Notes: generated from the letters alone by a model not told the origin. Counted from the first letter of the stretch, positions 14,483-22,565 are shown. The stretch: 23,006 bases of DNA from CBDUVZ01 sp965370805 (GCA_965370805.1 CBDUVZ010000039.1:1-23006), one strand, 5' to 3'. A program made the numbers and translations.

Positions 14483-15325
14483 TCAGACGCGGAGGATGAC
14501 ATTATCAATCAGCCGGGTCCGGCCGAACCGGACGGCAACTGCCACCAGCACCCTGCCGTCGATTCTCCCGACCGGCAGCAGATCTCCGGTATCGACAATC
14601 TCGACGTACTCTATCCGGGCGGATGACTCGCTTCGGATCAGGCTTCTCACCCGGCGCTTCACCCGGCCCGGGTCCCGTTCCCCGTCGCGGACCGTCCGTC
14701 GAGCCAACCGGAGCGACCGGTACAGGACCGGGGCCTGGCTGCGCTGCGCCGCGTTCAGGTAGCGGTTCCGCGAACTCATCGCCAGCCCGTCCGACTCGCG
14801 CACTGTCGGTGCAATCAGAATCCGGACGCCGGAGTTCAGGTCCTTGGCCATCCGCCGGATGACGAACGCCTGCTGTGCATCCTTCTGTCCGAAGACCGCC
14901 AGGTGAGGCCGGACAGCATTGAACAGCTTGGCGACCACCGTTGTCACGCCCCGGAAATGACCGGGACGGAATGCGCCGCACAACCTGCCGGTCAACTGTT
15001 CGACTTCGACGGAAGTAGCATGCCCGGCCGGGTACATCTCTTCCCGGCCCGGATGGAACACGACGTCCACCCCTTCGGCCCGGAGCAACCGGCAGTCCCG
15101 CCGGAAGTCCCGGGGATAGCGGGCGAGGTCTTCCTTCGGGCCGAACTGCGCCGGATTGACGAACACTGAAACGACAACCCGGGCGCTCCGCTTCCGGGCG
15201 GCCCGGACCAGCGACAGGTGTCCTTCGTGGAGACAGCCCATGGTCGGAACGAACCCGAGCGTTCCCTCGCGCCGGAGTTGGCCGGCCAGGCGCTGCATCG
15301 CGGCGACCGTCCTAACGGTCCGCAT
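14483..15325 (-). CDS. panC: Pantothenate synthetase (pantoate-beta-alanine ligase)
   Basis: A 280-residue cytoplasmic enzyme joining pantoate and beta-alanine with ATP. P-T-M-G-C-L-H-E-G-H-L-S-L is the HIGH-like nucleotide-binding motif. V-F-V-N-P-A-Q-F-G-P-K-E-D-L, H-F-R-G-V-T-T-V-V-A-K-L-F-N, F-G-Q-K-D-A-Q-Q and R-E-S-D-G-L-A-M-S-S-R-N-x-Y-L (KMSKS-equivalent region) are all intact. The start at 15325 (M-R-T-V-R-T-V) overlaps panB by 14 bp, implying translational coupling. An upstream in-frame extension lies inside panB and has no homologous character. Confidence 0.96.
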   Translation of the reverse strand: MRTVRTVAAMQRLAGQLRREGTLGFVPTMGCLHEGHLSLVRAARKRSARVVVSVFVNPAQFGPKEDLARYPRDFRRDCRLLRAEGVDVVFHPGREEMYPAGHATSVEVEQLTGRLCGAFRPGHFRGVTTVVAKLFNAVRPHLAVFGQKDAQQAFVIRRMAKDLNSGVRILIAPTVRESDGLAMSSRNRYLNAAQRSQAPVLYRSLRLARRTVRDGERDPGRVKRRVRSLIRSESSARIEYVEIVDTGDLLPVGRIDGRVLVAVAVRFGRTRLIDNVILRV

Positions 15326-16145
15326 CGATATGGAAGCTGTGCTCTTTGTCCGGGAAATCGCCTGACCTGACTTCGGCGCAGAAATCGGCAACCGCCTTGC
15401 TGATCGTTGCCCCGACTTCGGCATAGCGCTTGACGAACTTGAACCGGGGCGCGTCCGTCATCCCGAGCATGTCGTGCAGCACCAGAACCTGGCCGTCGCA
15501 ATCAGGCCCGGCACCGATGCCGATCGTCGGAATCCGCAGTTCCTTCGTCACCCGGGCCGCTGCTTCGGCCGGCACTTTCTCCAGCACGACCGCGAAACAG
15601 CCCGCCTGTTCCAGAGCCAGGGCGTCGGCCAGCAGTTTCTCCCGGTCTCCGGCAGTCCGGGCCTGCAGCCGGTATCCGCCCAGCTTGTGGACCGACTGCG
15701 GGGTCAGACCGAGATGCCCCATCACCGGGATTCCCAGCGCTACCAGATGCCGGATGACTTCCTCAATCGGCCCGGCTCCTTCCAGTTTCACCGCCGCGGC
15801 CCCGGCCTTCAGGAAACGGCCGGCGTTTTCCACCGCCCGGCTCAACGAGACCTGGTAAGACATGAACGGCATGTCGGCTACCACCAGCGCCCGTTTCACA
15901 CCCGCAACCACGGCCCGGGTATGATGCACCATTTCGTCCATGCCGATTGCCAGCGTCGTCTCCATTCCGTATATCACGTTGGCTGCGGAATCGCCGACCA
16001 GGATCAGGTCCACACCGGCGTCGTCGAGGATTCGGGCGGTCGGGTAGTCGTACGCGGTCAGGGAAGTAATGCGTTCCCCGCGCCGCTTCATGCTTGCCAG
16101 CCGCAGCGTCGTCATCCGGCGACCGGCATTCGGGCTTTCCGGCAT
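15312..16145 (-). CDS. panB: 3-methyl-2-oxobutanoate (ketopantoate) hydroxymethyltransferase
   Basis: A 277-residue TIM-barrel enzyme transferring a hydroxymethyl group from 5,10-methylene-THF to ketoisovalerate. I-T-S-L-T-A-Y-D-Y-P-T-A-R, L-I-L-V-G-D-S-A-A-N-V-I-Y-G, V-V-A-D-M-P-F-M-S-Y, A-A-A-V-K-L-E-G, V-M-G-H-L-G-L-T-P-Q-S and I-G-I-G-A-G-P-D-C-D-G-Q-V-L-V are all conserved. The first ATG directly follows the dNK stop (TAGATG on the minus strand). A second Met at residue 11 (M-T-T-L-R-L) is the position where most family members begin and may be the real start. It provides pantoate to PanC. Confidence 0.96.
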   Translation of the reverse strand: MPESPNAGRRMTTLRLASMKRRGERITSLTAYDYPTARILDDAGVDLILVGDSAANVIYGMETTLAIGMDEMVHHTRAVVAGVKRALVVADMPFMSYQVSLSRAVENAGRFLKAGAAAVKLEGAGPIEEVIRHLVALGIPVMGHLGLTPQSVHKLGGYRLQARTAGDREKLLADALALEQAGCFAVVLEKVPAEAAARVTKELRIPTIGIGAGPDCDGQVLVLHDMLGMTDAPRFKFVKRYAEVGATISKAVADFCAEVRSGDFPDKEHSFHIDADR

Positions 16146-16781
16146 CTAGCGCCCCTTGCCCCGCGGGGAGTAGAACCGCCGGCCCGTGGTCGTCGTCTGG
16201 ATTGCGCGGAACAGGTCATCAAGATCCTCCTTGTTCCGCACGAAATCGAGCCGCTCGGTATTCACAATCAGGATCGGCACTGCATCGTAATGAAGGAAAA
16301 AGCCGTTGTAGGCATTCGCCAGGTCGTCGAGGTACTCCCGTTCAATCGAAGACTCGAACGGCCGTCCCCGGTGTTTGATGCGGCCAAGCAGGACTTCGGT
16401 CCGGGCCTGCAGATAAACAATCAGGTCCGGCTTCACCACGTCCCGGGCGAGCAGCTTGTACACCCGGTCATACAGCGCCAGTTCGTGCTCGGTCAGGGTC
16501 AGAGCGGCGAAAACCCGGTCCTTCTCAAAGTAGTAGTCGCTGACGATCTTGTCGTCGAACAGCTCGGGCTGCTTCAGTTCCTGCTGCTGCCGGTGTCGGG
16601 ACAGCAGGAAGAAAAGCTGGGTCTGGAAAGCATAGCCCCTGATATCCTGGTAGAAGCGGTCGAGAAACGGGTTCTCCTCCACTTCTTCCCGGACCAGCTT
16701 TGCGCCGAGGCGTTCGGCGAGCCGCTCGGCCAGCGCGGTCTTGCCGACCCCGATCGGACCTTCGACTGCAATGTACTTCAT
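16146..16781 (-). CDS. Deoxynucleoside kinase (dGK/dCK-like family)
   Basis: A 211-residue P-loop kinase phosphorylating deoxynucleosides in salvage. G8-P-I-G-V-G-K-T15 is the Walker A loop. E-E-V-E-E-N-P-F-L, the Q-L-F-F-L-L-S-R-H-R helix, V-S-D-Y-Y-F-E-K-D-R-V-F-A (equivalent of the D-R-S/E-R-S region) and L-I-V-Y-L-Q-A-R-T-E-V-L-L-G-R-I-x-x-R-G-R (lid arginines) match the dNK family. Base preference cannot be read safely. Its ATG overlaps the folK stop in an ATGA, and it abuts panB. This folK-dNK adjacency is seen in other bacterial lineages as far as I recall. Confidence 0.88.
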   Translation of the reverse strand: MKYIAVEGPIGVGKTALAERLAERLGAKLVREEVEENPFLDRFYQDIRGYAFQTQLFFLLSRHRQQQELKQPELFDDKIVSDYYFEKDRVFAALTLTEHELALYDRVYKLLARDVVKPDLIVYLQARTEVLLGRIKHRGRPFESSIEREYLDDLANAYNGFFLHYDAVPILIVNTERLDFVRNKEDLDDLFRAIQTTTTGRRFYSPRGKGR

Positions 16782-17257
16782 GATCCCCGGTACAGTCTCA
16801 CTCCTGCCGTATCAACCTGTTCAAGCAACTCCCCCACGGTTCTGGCCAGCACCGGGTGAACCAGTTCCGCGTCCAGCTCGGCCAGCGGGACCAGAACGAA
16901 CGCCCGCTCGTGCATCCGGGGATGAGGAACTTTCAGTCCCGGGCTGTCAATTACCATGTCGCCGTAAAGCAGGATGTCAATGTCGATTGTCCGGGATTCG
17001 TGCCGCCGCTTCGGGTGTCGGCCCAGCTCGTGCTCGAGCACCAGGATTCGTTCGAGCAGAGCGGCCGGCGGTTCGTCTGTCTCCAGGCCGACAACACCGT
17101 TCAGGAACAGCGGCGCGCCCGGCAGGTCAACGGGCTCGGTTTCGTACCAGGCCGACCGGCGCACCGGACCCAGACCGGCAAGCGCGGATGCCGCCCGTTC
17201 CATGTTGTCCAGCCGGACCCCGATATTGGCGCCCAGCCCGAGGTAGACGGTTGCCAT
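16778..17257 (-). CDS. folK: 2-amino-4-hydroxy-6-hydroxymethyldihydropteridine diphosphokinase (HPPK)
   Basis: A 159-residue HPPK of folate synthesis. V-Y-L-G-L-G-A-N-I-G opens the protein. Y-E-T-E-P-V, L-E-H-E-L-G-R-H-P-K-R-R and the Mg/ATP signature R-T-I-D-I-D-I-L-L-Y-G follow, then V-P-H-P-R-M-H-E-R-A-F-V-L-V-P-L-A-E-L. The ATG at 17257 is preferred to an upstream ATG because the promoter -10 ends seven bases before it and M-A-T-V-Y-L-G-L-G is the normal beginning. It leads the folK-dNK-panB-panC operon. PanB consumes a folate cofactor, which gives a loose metabolic link. Confidence 0.95.
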   Translation of the reverse strand: MATVYLGLGANIGVRLDNMERAASALAGLGPVRRSAWYETEPVDLPGAPLFLNGVVGLETDEPPAALLERILVLEHELGRHPKRRHESRTIDIDILLYGDMVIDSPGLKVPHPRMHERAFVLVPLAELDAELVHPVLARTVGELLEQVDTAGVRLYRGS

Positions 17258-17264
17258 CAATCTA

Positions 17265-17292
17265 AGACTAGGAGAGAACTCCCGGGTGTCAA
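17265..17292 (-). promoter_or_regulatory. Promoter of folK-dNK-panB-panC operon, leaderless type
   Basis: TTGACA (17292-17287), a 16-bp spacer and TAGTCT (17270-17265) on the minus strand, then seven bases to the folK ATG. No Shine-Dalgarno is present. It lies in the 54-bp gap after the csp stop codon. Confidence 0.65.
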
Positions 17293-17311
17293 CCAACTCC
17301 GCCGGCGCCGC

Positions 17312-17521
17312 TCACTCCACCCGGCGGACCTTGAGCGCCCGCCGGCCGTAAGGTGTCTCGCCGATATCGAACTCGACCTTGTCATCCGGCCCCAGGACCT
17401 GACGACCTTCACCGACGATATCTCCGAAATGAACGAACACGTCGCCCCCGCCGTCAACGGCATCGATGAACCCGAACCCCTTCTTCTCGTCGAACCACTT
17501 TACCTTACCTGCAATCGCCAT
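17312..17521 (-). CDS. Cold-shock domain protein (CspA family)
   Basis: A 69-residue single OB-fold RNA/ssDNA-binding protein. G-K-V-K-W-F-D-E-K-K-G-F-G-F-I contains RNP1 (K-G-F-G-F-I), and D-V-F-V-H-F is RNP2. The length is typical. The ATG at 17521 follows a purine-rich GGAAAGGGG. An upstream in-frame extension is discarded because it crosses the promoter. It acts as an RNA chaperone in the cytoplasm. Confidence 0.95.
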   Translation of the reverse strand: MAIAGKVKWFDEKKGFGFIDAVDGGGDVFVHFGDIVGEGRQVLGPDDKVEFDIGETPYGRRALKVRRVE

Positions 17522-17571
17522 ACGCTTGCCCCTTTCCGATGCGGGAGAAAACACGACCAGCCATCTGTTCA

Positions 17572-17599
17572 AATCTAGGTCAAGCCGGTCCGAAGTCAA
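17572..17599 (-). promoter_or_regulatory. Promoter of the csp gene
   Basis: TTGACT (17599-17594), a 16-bp spacer and TAGATT (17577-17572) on the minus strand. The predicted leader is about 45 nt with a Shine-Dalgarno-like AAAGGGG. This contrasts with the leaderless neighbours; many csp genes have regulatory leaders, though this one is short. Confidence 0.55.
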
Positions 17600-17632
17600 G
17601 CCCTGCCGGTCGGGACTGCGGGTCTTGCCGCG

Positions 17633-17660
17633 TTGACAGCCCGTCCTGCCCACCTATAAT
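17633..17660 (+). promoter_or_regulatory. Consensus promoter of nnr
   Basis: Perfect TTGACA (17633-17638), a 16-bp spacer and perfect TATAAT (17655-17660), then 12 bases to the ATG at 17673. The 5' UTR would be about six bases, with no Shine-Dalgarno. It is the strongest promoter match in the window. Confidence 0.8.
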
Positions 17661-17672
17661 CGTCCCGATTTC

Positions 17673-19253
17673 ATGCAGCGACTTGTCACCGTCCCGGAGA
17701 TGAAGCAGCTCGACCGCCTGGCTGTCGAGCAGTGGGGCATTCCCGGAGTCGTTCTGATGGAGAACGCCGGCCGGGCGGTGGCCGACGCTGTCGAGGAAGC
17801 GAACGACGGCACGGCCGGGCTCGCGGTCACGGTCATCTGCGGCAGAGGCAATAACGGCGGCGACGGTTTCGTCATCGCCCGCCACCTGCTCAACCGCGAC
17901 GCCCGGGTCCACTGCCTGCTGCTGGGCGAAGTCGAAACCCTGAAAGGTGACGCCCGCGCCAACGCTGATATCCTGATCAACGCCGGCATTCCGATTCACG
18001 AAGTCTCCAAAGCGGACCAGCTTGCCGCGCCGCTCGCCGACTGCGAGCTGGTCGTCGATGCCGTATTCGGGACCGGGCTCAGCGATCCGCCCCGGGGTCT
18101 GGCCGCGGACGCAATCCGCCACATCAACAATGCCGGCCGGTTCGTGGTCAGCGTCGACGTGCCGTCCGGGGTGAACGCCGACACCGGCGAAGCTGACGAC
18201 CCCGCGGTCTTCGCCGACATCACGGTCACGATGGGGCTGTTCAAGACCGGACTGGCGCTCTTCCCGGGCCGGGAACACGCCGGCGAAATCGACGTCGCCG
18301 ACATCGGCATACCGGCGCAACTCCTGGAGCAACATGCGGCCCCGACATTCCTGCCCGAAGACGAAGACGTCTGGACCCTGCTGCCGCCGCGACCGGTAAA
18401 CGGCCACAAAGGCACTTTCGGCACCGCGCTCCTCGTCTGCGGTGCGCGCGGCTTCACCGGCGCTGCGGCTCTCGCCGGCGCGGCCGCGGTTCGCTCCGGC
18501 TGCGGCCTGGTCAAACTCGCGGTCCCGGCCGGGGTCTGCAGCATTGTCGAAGCCCTGGTCACCGAAGCCGTCAAGATCCCCCTGCCTCAGACCGAAGCCA
18601 GCACCATCGCCCCGCCTGCCCTCGACGAAATCCTCCGCCACGCGACGACCGCCCGGTGCGTCGCTATCGGCCCCGGCATCACCACCCATCCCGAAACCGC
18701 AAGCCTGCTGCACGCGCTCCTGCCCCGGCTCACCTGCCCGGTGGTCATCGACGCCGACGGCATCAACAACCTGGCCGGGCGCCTGGAGATTCTCAGCGAA
18801 ATGCAGGTGCCGGTGATACTCACTCCCCATCCCGGTGAACTTGCCGGACTGACCGGGCTCGGCGCCTCGGAAATCAACCGCGACCGCATCAACGTCTGCC
18901 GCCGGTTCGCGGCCGACTTCAACGTCGTGCTGGTGCTCAAAGGAGCGCCGACCGTCACCGCCACCCCTGCCGGTGAAACCTACGTCAACCCGACCGGCAA
19001 CTCCGGGCTCGGCTCGGGCGGCACCGGTGACGTCCTCACCGGGCTCATCGCCGGGCTCTTGGCCCAGGGCGCTGACCCGGCCAATGCCGCGGTCGCCGCT
19101 ACTTACATCCACGGCCGGTCGGCCGACATCGCGACCGAAGAACTCACCGAGTACTGCCTGACCGCGGGCGACGTCATCGACCACCTCCCCGACGCATTCC
19201 GCTCCCTCCTCGAACCCGATTCGCCGGCAGCGGAAGAAACTCCGGACCGGTAG
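17673..19253 (+). CDS. nnr: Bifunctional NAD(P)H-hydrate epimerase / ADP-dependent NAD(P)H-hydrate dehydratase
   Basis: A 526-residue fusion that repairs damaged NADHX/NADPHX. The N-terminal epimerase (YjeF_N, about 1-220) has M-K-Q-L-D-R-L-A, V-L-M-E-N-A-G, C-G-R-G-N-N-G-G-D-G-F-V-I-A-R and D-A-V-F-G-T-G-L. The C-terminal ribokinase-like dehydratase (about 225-510) has G-H-K-G-T-F-G, V-I-D-A-D-G-I-N-N-L, L-T-P-H-P-G-E-L-A and the catalytic N-S-G-L-G-S-G-G-T-G-D-V-L-T-G (usual form N-x-x-L-A-x-x-G-S-G-D-V-L). Both domains look complete. The propeller gene follows after 18 bp. Confidence 0.95.
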   Translation: MQRLVTVPEMKQLDRLAVEQWGIPGVVLMENAGRAVADAVEEANDGTAGLAVTVICGRGNNGGDGFVIARHLLNRDARVHCLLLGEVETLKGDARANADILINAGIPIHEVSKADQLAAPLADCELVVDAVFGTGLSDPPRGLAADAIRHINNAGRFVVSVDVPSGVNADTGEADDPAVFADITVTMGLFKTGLALFPGREHAGEIDVADIGIPAQLLEQHAAPTFLPEDEDVWTLLPPRPVNGHKGTFGTALLVCGARGFTGAAALAGAAAVRSGCGLVKLAVPAGVCSIVEALVTEAVKIPLPQTEASTIAPPALDEILRHATTARCVAIGPGITTHPETASLLHALLPRLTCPVVIDADGINNLAGRLEILSEMQVPVILTPHPGELAGLTGLGASEINRDRINVCRRFAADFNVVLVLKGAPTVTATPAGETYVNPTGNSGLGSGGTGDVLTGLIAGLLAQGADPANAAVAATYIHGRSADIATEELTEYCLTAGDVIDHLPDAFRSLLEPDSPAAEETPDR

Positions 19254-19271
19254 CGCCGGGGCGCACAGCCG

Positions 19272-20693
19272 GTGGCAATCGACACGCTTCTCCTCGTCGC
19301 CGCGCTCGCGACGTTCAACCCGGACCACTGGCAGTTCTTTCCTTCGATGGACGAAGTCCGTTGCATCGCCACCAGCCCCAACGAGATTCACGTCGCCGTG
19401 CCCGAAGGCGTCTACGTGCTCCGCCGCACCGACTACCGGCTCCGCCGGACCATCACCAGTGCTGACGGCATCCGGGGCCGGGTTCGCCTGGCGGCCCGGA
19501 ACCCGGCCCGGGGCGAACTCCTCATCGCTGCCGAAGAGGGCCTGTACCGGTACGTCTCCGCAACCCGGACCCTCGCCGCGCTCGACCCGCCTTTCCGCAC
19601 GGTCCGCTCAATCGGCATCGCGGACGACGGCGCGTACTTCGTTACCGAGTCCGGGCTCTATCGCCGGCGCGGGGCCGCTCCCGGGTTCGACAAGGTCCAA
19701 TCCGCTCCCGAACGCACCACCTGGTACGGCGGTCGGGATACGCTCGAGCCCCGCGACTACCCTTTCCTCGTCCCCTACTTCCTGACCGACGACCGGCTCG
19801 ACCAGCACCCGATAACCCTTGTCCGGCCCGGACACCGCAACAAGAAACTCTTCGTCGCCGCGAACCGCTACGGCATCGACGTCTACAACATCAACCTCGG
19901 ACTCCGGGAAAAACGGATTCGCCTCGGCCCGCAATCGGAAACCATCCGGCGGATTGCGCGAAGCCAGGACAAGCTCTGGTTCATCTCCGACAACTACGCC
20001 ACCAGCCTTGACGCTCACGACAACTGGGAATACCACCGCACGCTGACAACCGACCTCCCGGTCCCCGGAATCCGGGTCCTCCTCCCCCGGTTCGCCGAAC
20101 TCCGCCGCCGCGAAGGCATCAACGCCCTGCTCGACGGCCCGAACCAGACCCTGGTCGGAACCGACCGCAACCTCTACTCACTCGGGCCGACCGGCGAACT
20201 CACTTCGCTCTTCAACTTCGGCCGGGCGGTCTACGGCCTGGCGCGACGCGGCGACTCGACGCTGATTGCGACCGACGTCGGCCTGTTCGTGATGACGAAA
20301 GACAGCTTCGCGGAAATCCTCGAACCGTTCGACCGCACCGGGCTCGGCGTTTACTCCATCGCCGGCTCGGAAAACGGCACCACCTGGTTCGGAACCATCG
20401 GCGGCGTGCTTGCCCTTGACACTACCGGGGAATGGAACCATATCACCCCGCCCGGGTTCGATCTTTCCCAACCGGTCCGCAACCTCGCTGCCGCGAATGG
20501 ATTGGTCTTCTTCGAGGACGGGCTCGGCATCACGGTCTACGACTCGGAGCACAACTACTACTCCCGGCTCGACCGCACCAGCGGCCTGCCGTCAGTCCGG
20601 GTCAGCGCGCTCCATGCCGACAGCAGCTACCTCTGGATTGCCTCGCCCGGAATCATCACCCGGTTCGACTACCAGGCCGAACTCCGCAACTGA
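19272..20693 (+). CDS. Two-component-regulator-propeller-like beta-propeller protein
   Basis: A 473-residue protein. A short hydrophobic N-terminus (T-L-L-L-V-A-A-L-A-T-F) suggests export. Repeated blade motifs of the form (G-L-Y/G-V-L/G-L-F)-x-x-x followed by a charged turn occur throughout: G-V-Y-V-L-R-R, G-L-Y-R-Y-V, G-L-Y-R-R-R, N-L-Y-S-L-G, G-L-F-V-M-T-K, and T-W-F-G-T-I-G-G-V-L-A-L-D-T-T-G-E-W, the Reg_prop pattern. There is no kinase or DNA-binding domain. Start GTG at 19272, in the nnr transcription unit (18-bp gap). The function is unknown; PorZ-like or surface sensing roles are only possibilities. It lacks the C-terminal sorting-like module seen in the other two secreted propeller genes. 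Confidence 0.75.
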   Translation: MAIDTLLLVAALATFNPDHWQFFPSMDEVRCIATSPNEIHVAVPEGVYVLRRTDYRLRRTITSADGIRGRVRLAARNPARGELLIAAEEGLYRYVSATRTLAALDPPFRTVRSIGIADDGAYFVTESGLYRRRGAAPGFDKVQSAPERTTWYGGRDTLEPRDYPFLVPYFLTDDRLDQHPITLVRPGHRNKKLFVAANRYGIDVYNINLGLREKRIRLGPQSETIRRIARSQDKLWFISDNYATSLDAHDNWEYHRTLTTDLPVPGIRVLLPRFAELRRREGINALLDGPNQTLVGTDRNLYSLGPTGELTSLFNFGRAVYGLARRGDSTLIATDVGLFVMTKDSFAEILEPFDRTGLGVYSIAGSENGTTWFGTIGGVLALDTTGEWNHITPPGFDLSQPVRNLAAANGLVFFEDGLGITVYDSEHNYYSRLDRTSGLPSVRVSALHADSSYLWIASPGIITRFDYQAELRN

Positions 20694-20797
20694 CCCGCCC
20701 CGCGGCAATCCCATCGGCTCCTATTGCGCTTGAGACTGCCACAGCTATCCCAATTGCGAATGCCGAATGCCGATTGCCGAATTCGGACTTCCGGCTC

Positions 20798-20838
20798 TCA
20801 TCTGTGTCTATCCGTGTTCATCCGTGGTTACTTCCTCT
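20798..20838. repeat. Modular intergenic repeat (ATCCGTGTTC-like 10-bp units), copy 1
   Basis: The gap 20694-20908 between convergent genes carries AATTGCGAATGCCGAATG (about 20752-20769) and then three adjacent ~10-bp units of the form ATC(T/C)GTG(T/G)(C/T)(T/C) at 20801-20830. Bases 20798-20818 are identical to 22822-22842, and 20809-20838 match 22682-22711 at 29 of 30 positions. No gene is visible in this gap. Confidence 0.75.
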
Positions 20839-20908
20839 CTGTGCCTTCTGACTTTTCCCCCATGTCCATCTGTGGTTTATTCCGGCTTTCGGTCTCGCCC
20901 TGTCCGCC

Positions 20909-22471
20909 CTACCGCTGAATCACAACCTTGTGACCCCTTGACCCCTCTCCGCGTATGAAATACACGCCCGGTGCCAGGTGCCGGATATCGTTCGCCCCCG
21001 GCACGAGGTCCAGGACAGGCCGGCCGGCAATATCGAGCAGGACGCCTGACGCTTTCGGCAGGCGGAGTATCCCGTGTGCAATCGTGGCCCGCGGTCGTGT
21101 GCTCCTCGCGGCCGGCGGCTGCTCGGCAATCCCGACGCCCTGCCCGCGCCAGACGCAGACCGGGTTGTTCGACACCGCGCCCACCTCATCGACATTGAAC
21201 CCGGCAATCATGTCCTGCACGAAACTGACCGCCAGCGAATCGCCGGTACAATCCCGGGCGATATTCGGGAACCGCTTCGAACTCCCGTCCGGCTCGGTCA
21301 GGCGGGTCGGCTCGCTCCAGTCCGTGCCGTCGTCCGACCAGGCCAGCCAGACGTCGGCCCGCAGCAGGCCGGTGCTCGCTTCGACGTTGCTCGAATCGAA
21401 CTGCTCCCACGTCGCGAAGAACCGGCCGGTCGCGGGATTCTGTCCCAGACTCGGCCGGTCGCAGATTGCGGCATGAGAGCCGAACCCGCCGGCCAGGTTC
21501 TCCGACCCGGCCCGGTGAATCCGGTGCCAGCCGTCTCCGGCGGAACTGAACAGCCAGAGCTCGGCCGGGTTCGGATACGCGGAATCGCCGATGACCGGCA
21601 GCACCGTCGTCACCAGGTGCCAGTTATCATCCCGGTCGAAAAGCCCGGCCGCGCCCCGGACGCAGACCGAACCCGTATCCCCGCCGAACGCATCCGGCGG
21701 CGTCAACTGCTGGATGGCATTCCACGTCGCGCCCGCGTCACTCGAATAGCGGTAGCTCAGCGCCGCCGAATCGTCGTGCCCGGACATCCACGTTGCCAGC
21801 AGCTTGTTCGACGCGTGCGACGCGGTGAGGTTATGCCCGAACGCACCGGTCTGGTTCCAGTTGACCGGGTCATCCCACGTGCACCAGAACGTCGAACGCG
21901 AGTAGTAGAGATTATCCGTCATCTGGAACCCGATGAGCATGAAATGAATCGTCCGGTCCGGCGTCACGCCCAGCACCGGCAGGAACTGGTCGGTCAGGGT
22001 CGGCTCGCCGATGCACTCGCTGAACAGCCCGACCCCGGGCGCGAGGTCGCGCTGCACGGTCGGCGTGAAATGCGGCGGCATCCCGCCCGCATTGTAATGG
22101 CAGCCGATCAGCGCCGCCCCGTCGGTCGGGTCAAGGTCCAGCGTGCCGTACCCGGTCCGGCGGCTCTGCGAATTCACTCCCGAACTCATGAAATCCGACG
22201 GCTCAAACCAGTTCCAGCCCCCGGTCGCACGGTCGTAGAAATTGTAGTACATCGACCGGTTCGGCCAGCCCGACCCCTGGGCCCCGATGCTGTAGGTCCA
22301 GGTAACGTGAATCCCGTAGGCCGGGTCCGCGGCGACCATCTGCAGCGACGGCCCGGAATTCTGATTATCATAAGTAGTCCCGCCAACGGTATCGACCACC
22401 CCGGTCAGCAAATCCGCGCCGCCCGCGAAAGCCAGTCCGGCGGCAACAGCAAACACAACTACCAGTCTCAT
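20909..22471 (-). CDS. Secreted sialidase-like (BNR/Asp-box) propeller protein with C-terminal sorting-like module
   Basis: A 520-residue protein. Residues 1-19 (M-R-L-V-V-V-F-A-V-A-A-G-L-A-F-A-G-G) form a signal peptide. The body is rich in W-x-D/N turns and contains two Asp-box motifs, S-S-D-A-G-A-T-W and W-S-D-D-G-T-D-W, with T-W-E-Q-F and S-F-V-Q-D blocks, as in sialidase-like six-bladed propellers. Catalytic Arg triad residues cannot be assigned, so an enzymatic role is not claimed. The C-terminal ~60 residues (L-L-D-I-A-G-R-P-V-L-D-L ... L-A-P-G-V-Y-F-I-R ... H-K-V-V-I-Q-R) match the Por-type sorting domain pattern. The ATG at 22471 has GGGAG just upstream and begins the signal peptide; an upstream in-frame ATG is rejected for that reason. 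Confidence 0.8.
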   Translation of the reverse strand: MRLVVVFAVAAGLAFAGGADLLTGVVDTVGGTTYDNQNSGPSLQMVAADPAYGIHVTWTYSIGAQGSGWPNRSMYYNFYDRATGGWNWFEPSDFMSSGVNSQSRRTGYGTLDLDPTDGAALIGCHYNAGGMPPHFTPTVQRDLAPGVGLFSECIGEPTLTDQFLPVLGVTPDRTIHFMLIGFQMTDNLYYSRSTFWCTWDDPVNWNQTGAFGHNLTASHASNKLLATWMSGHDDSAALSYRYSSDAGATWNAIQQLTPPDAFGGDTGSVCVRGAAGLFDRDDNWHLVTTVLPVIGDSAYPNPAELWLFSSAGDGWHRIHRAGSENLAGGFGSHAAICDRPSLGQNPATGRFFATWEQFDSSNVEASTGLLRADVWLAWSDDGTDWSEPTRLTEPDGSSKRFPNIARDCTGDSLAVSFVQDMIAGFNVDEVGAVSNNPVCVWRGQGVGIAEQPPAARSTRPRATIAHGILRLPKASGVLLDIAGRPVLDLVPGANDIRHLAPGVYFIRGEGSRGHKVVIQR

Positions 22472-22537
22472 CTCATCTCCCTTCGGTTCGACACAAGCCG
22501 ACACAAACCCACCCTCGCCCCCTCCCGAACCCAACCG

Positions 22538-22565
22538 AGAATAAGCCGGACCACGCCCCTGTCAA
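22538..22565 (-). promoter_or_regulatory. Promoter of the sialidase-like gene
   Basis: TTGACA (22565-22560), a 16-bp spacer and TATTCT (22543-22538) on the minus strand. The predicted leader is about 60 nt and carries a Shine-Dalgarno (GGGAG). Confidence 0.6.

Noticed and set aside
15474..16859. 461-residue plus-strand open frame opposite panB and dNK
   Set aside because: It crosses two intact genes on the other strand and has antisense-type composition.
17580..19391. 603-residue minus-strand open frame opposite nnr
   Set aside because: It is antisense to a complete Nnr protein with all family motifs. Its composition (Gly, Arg, Asp, Val runs without motifs) is what high-GC antisense frames give, and no promoter or Shine-Dalgarno fits.
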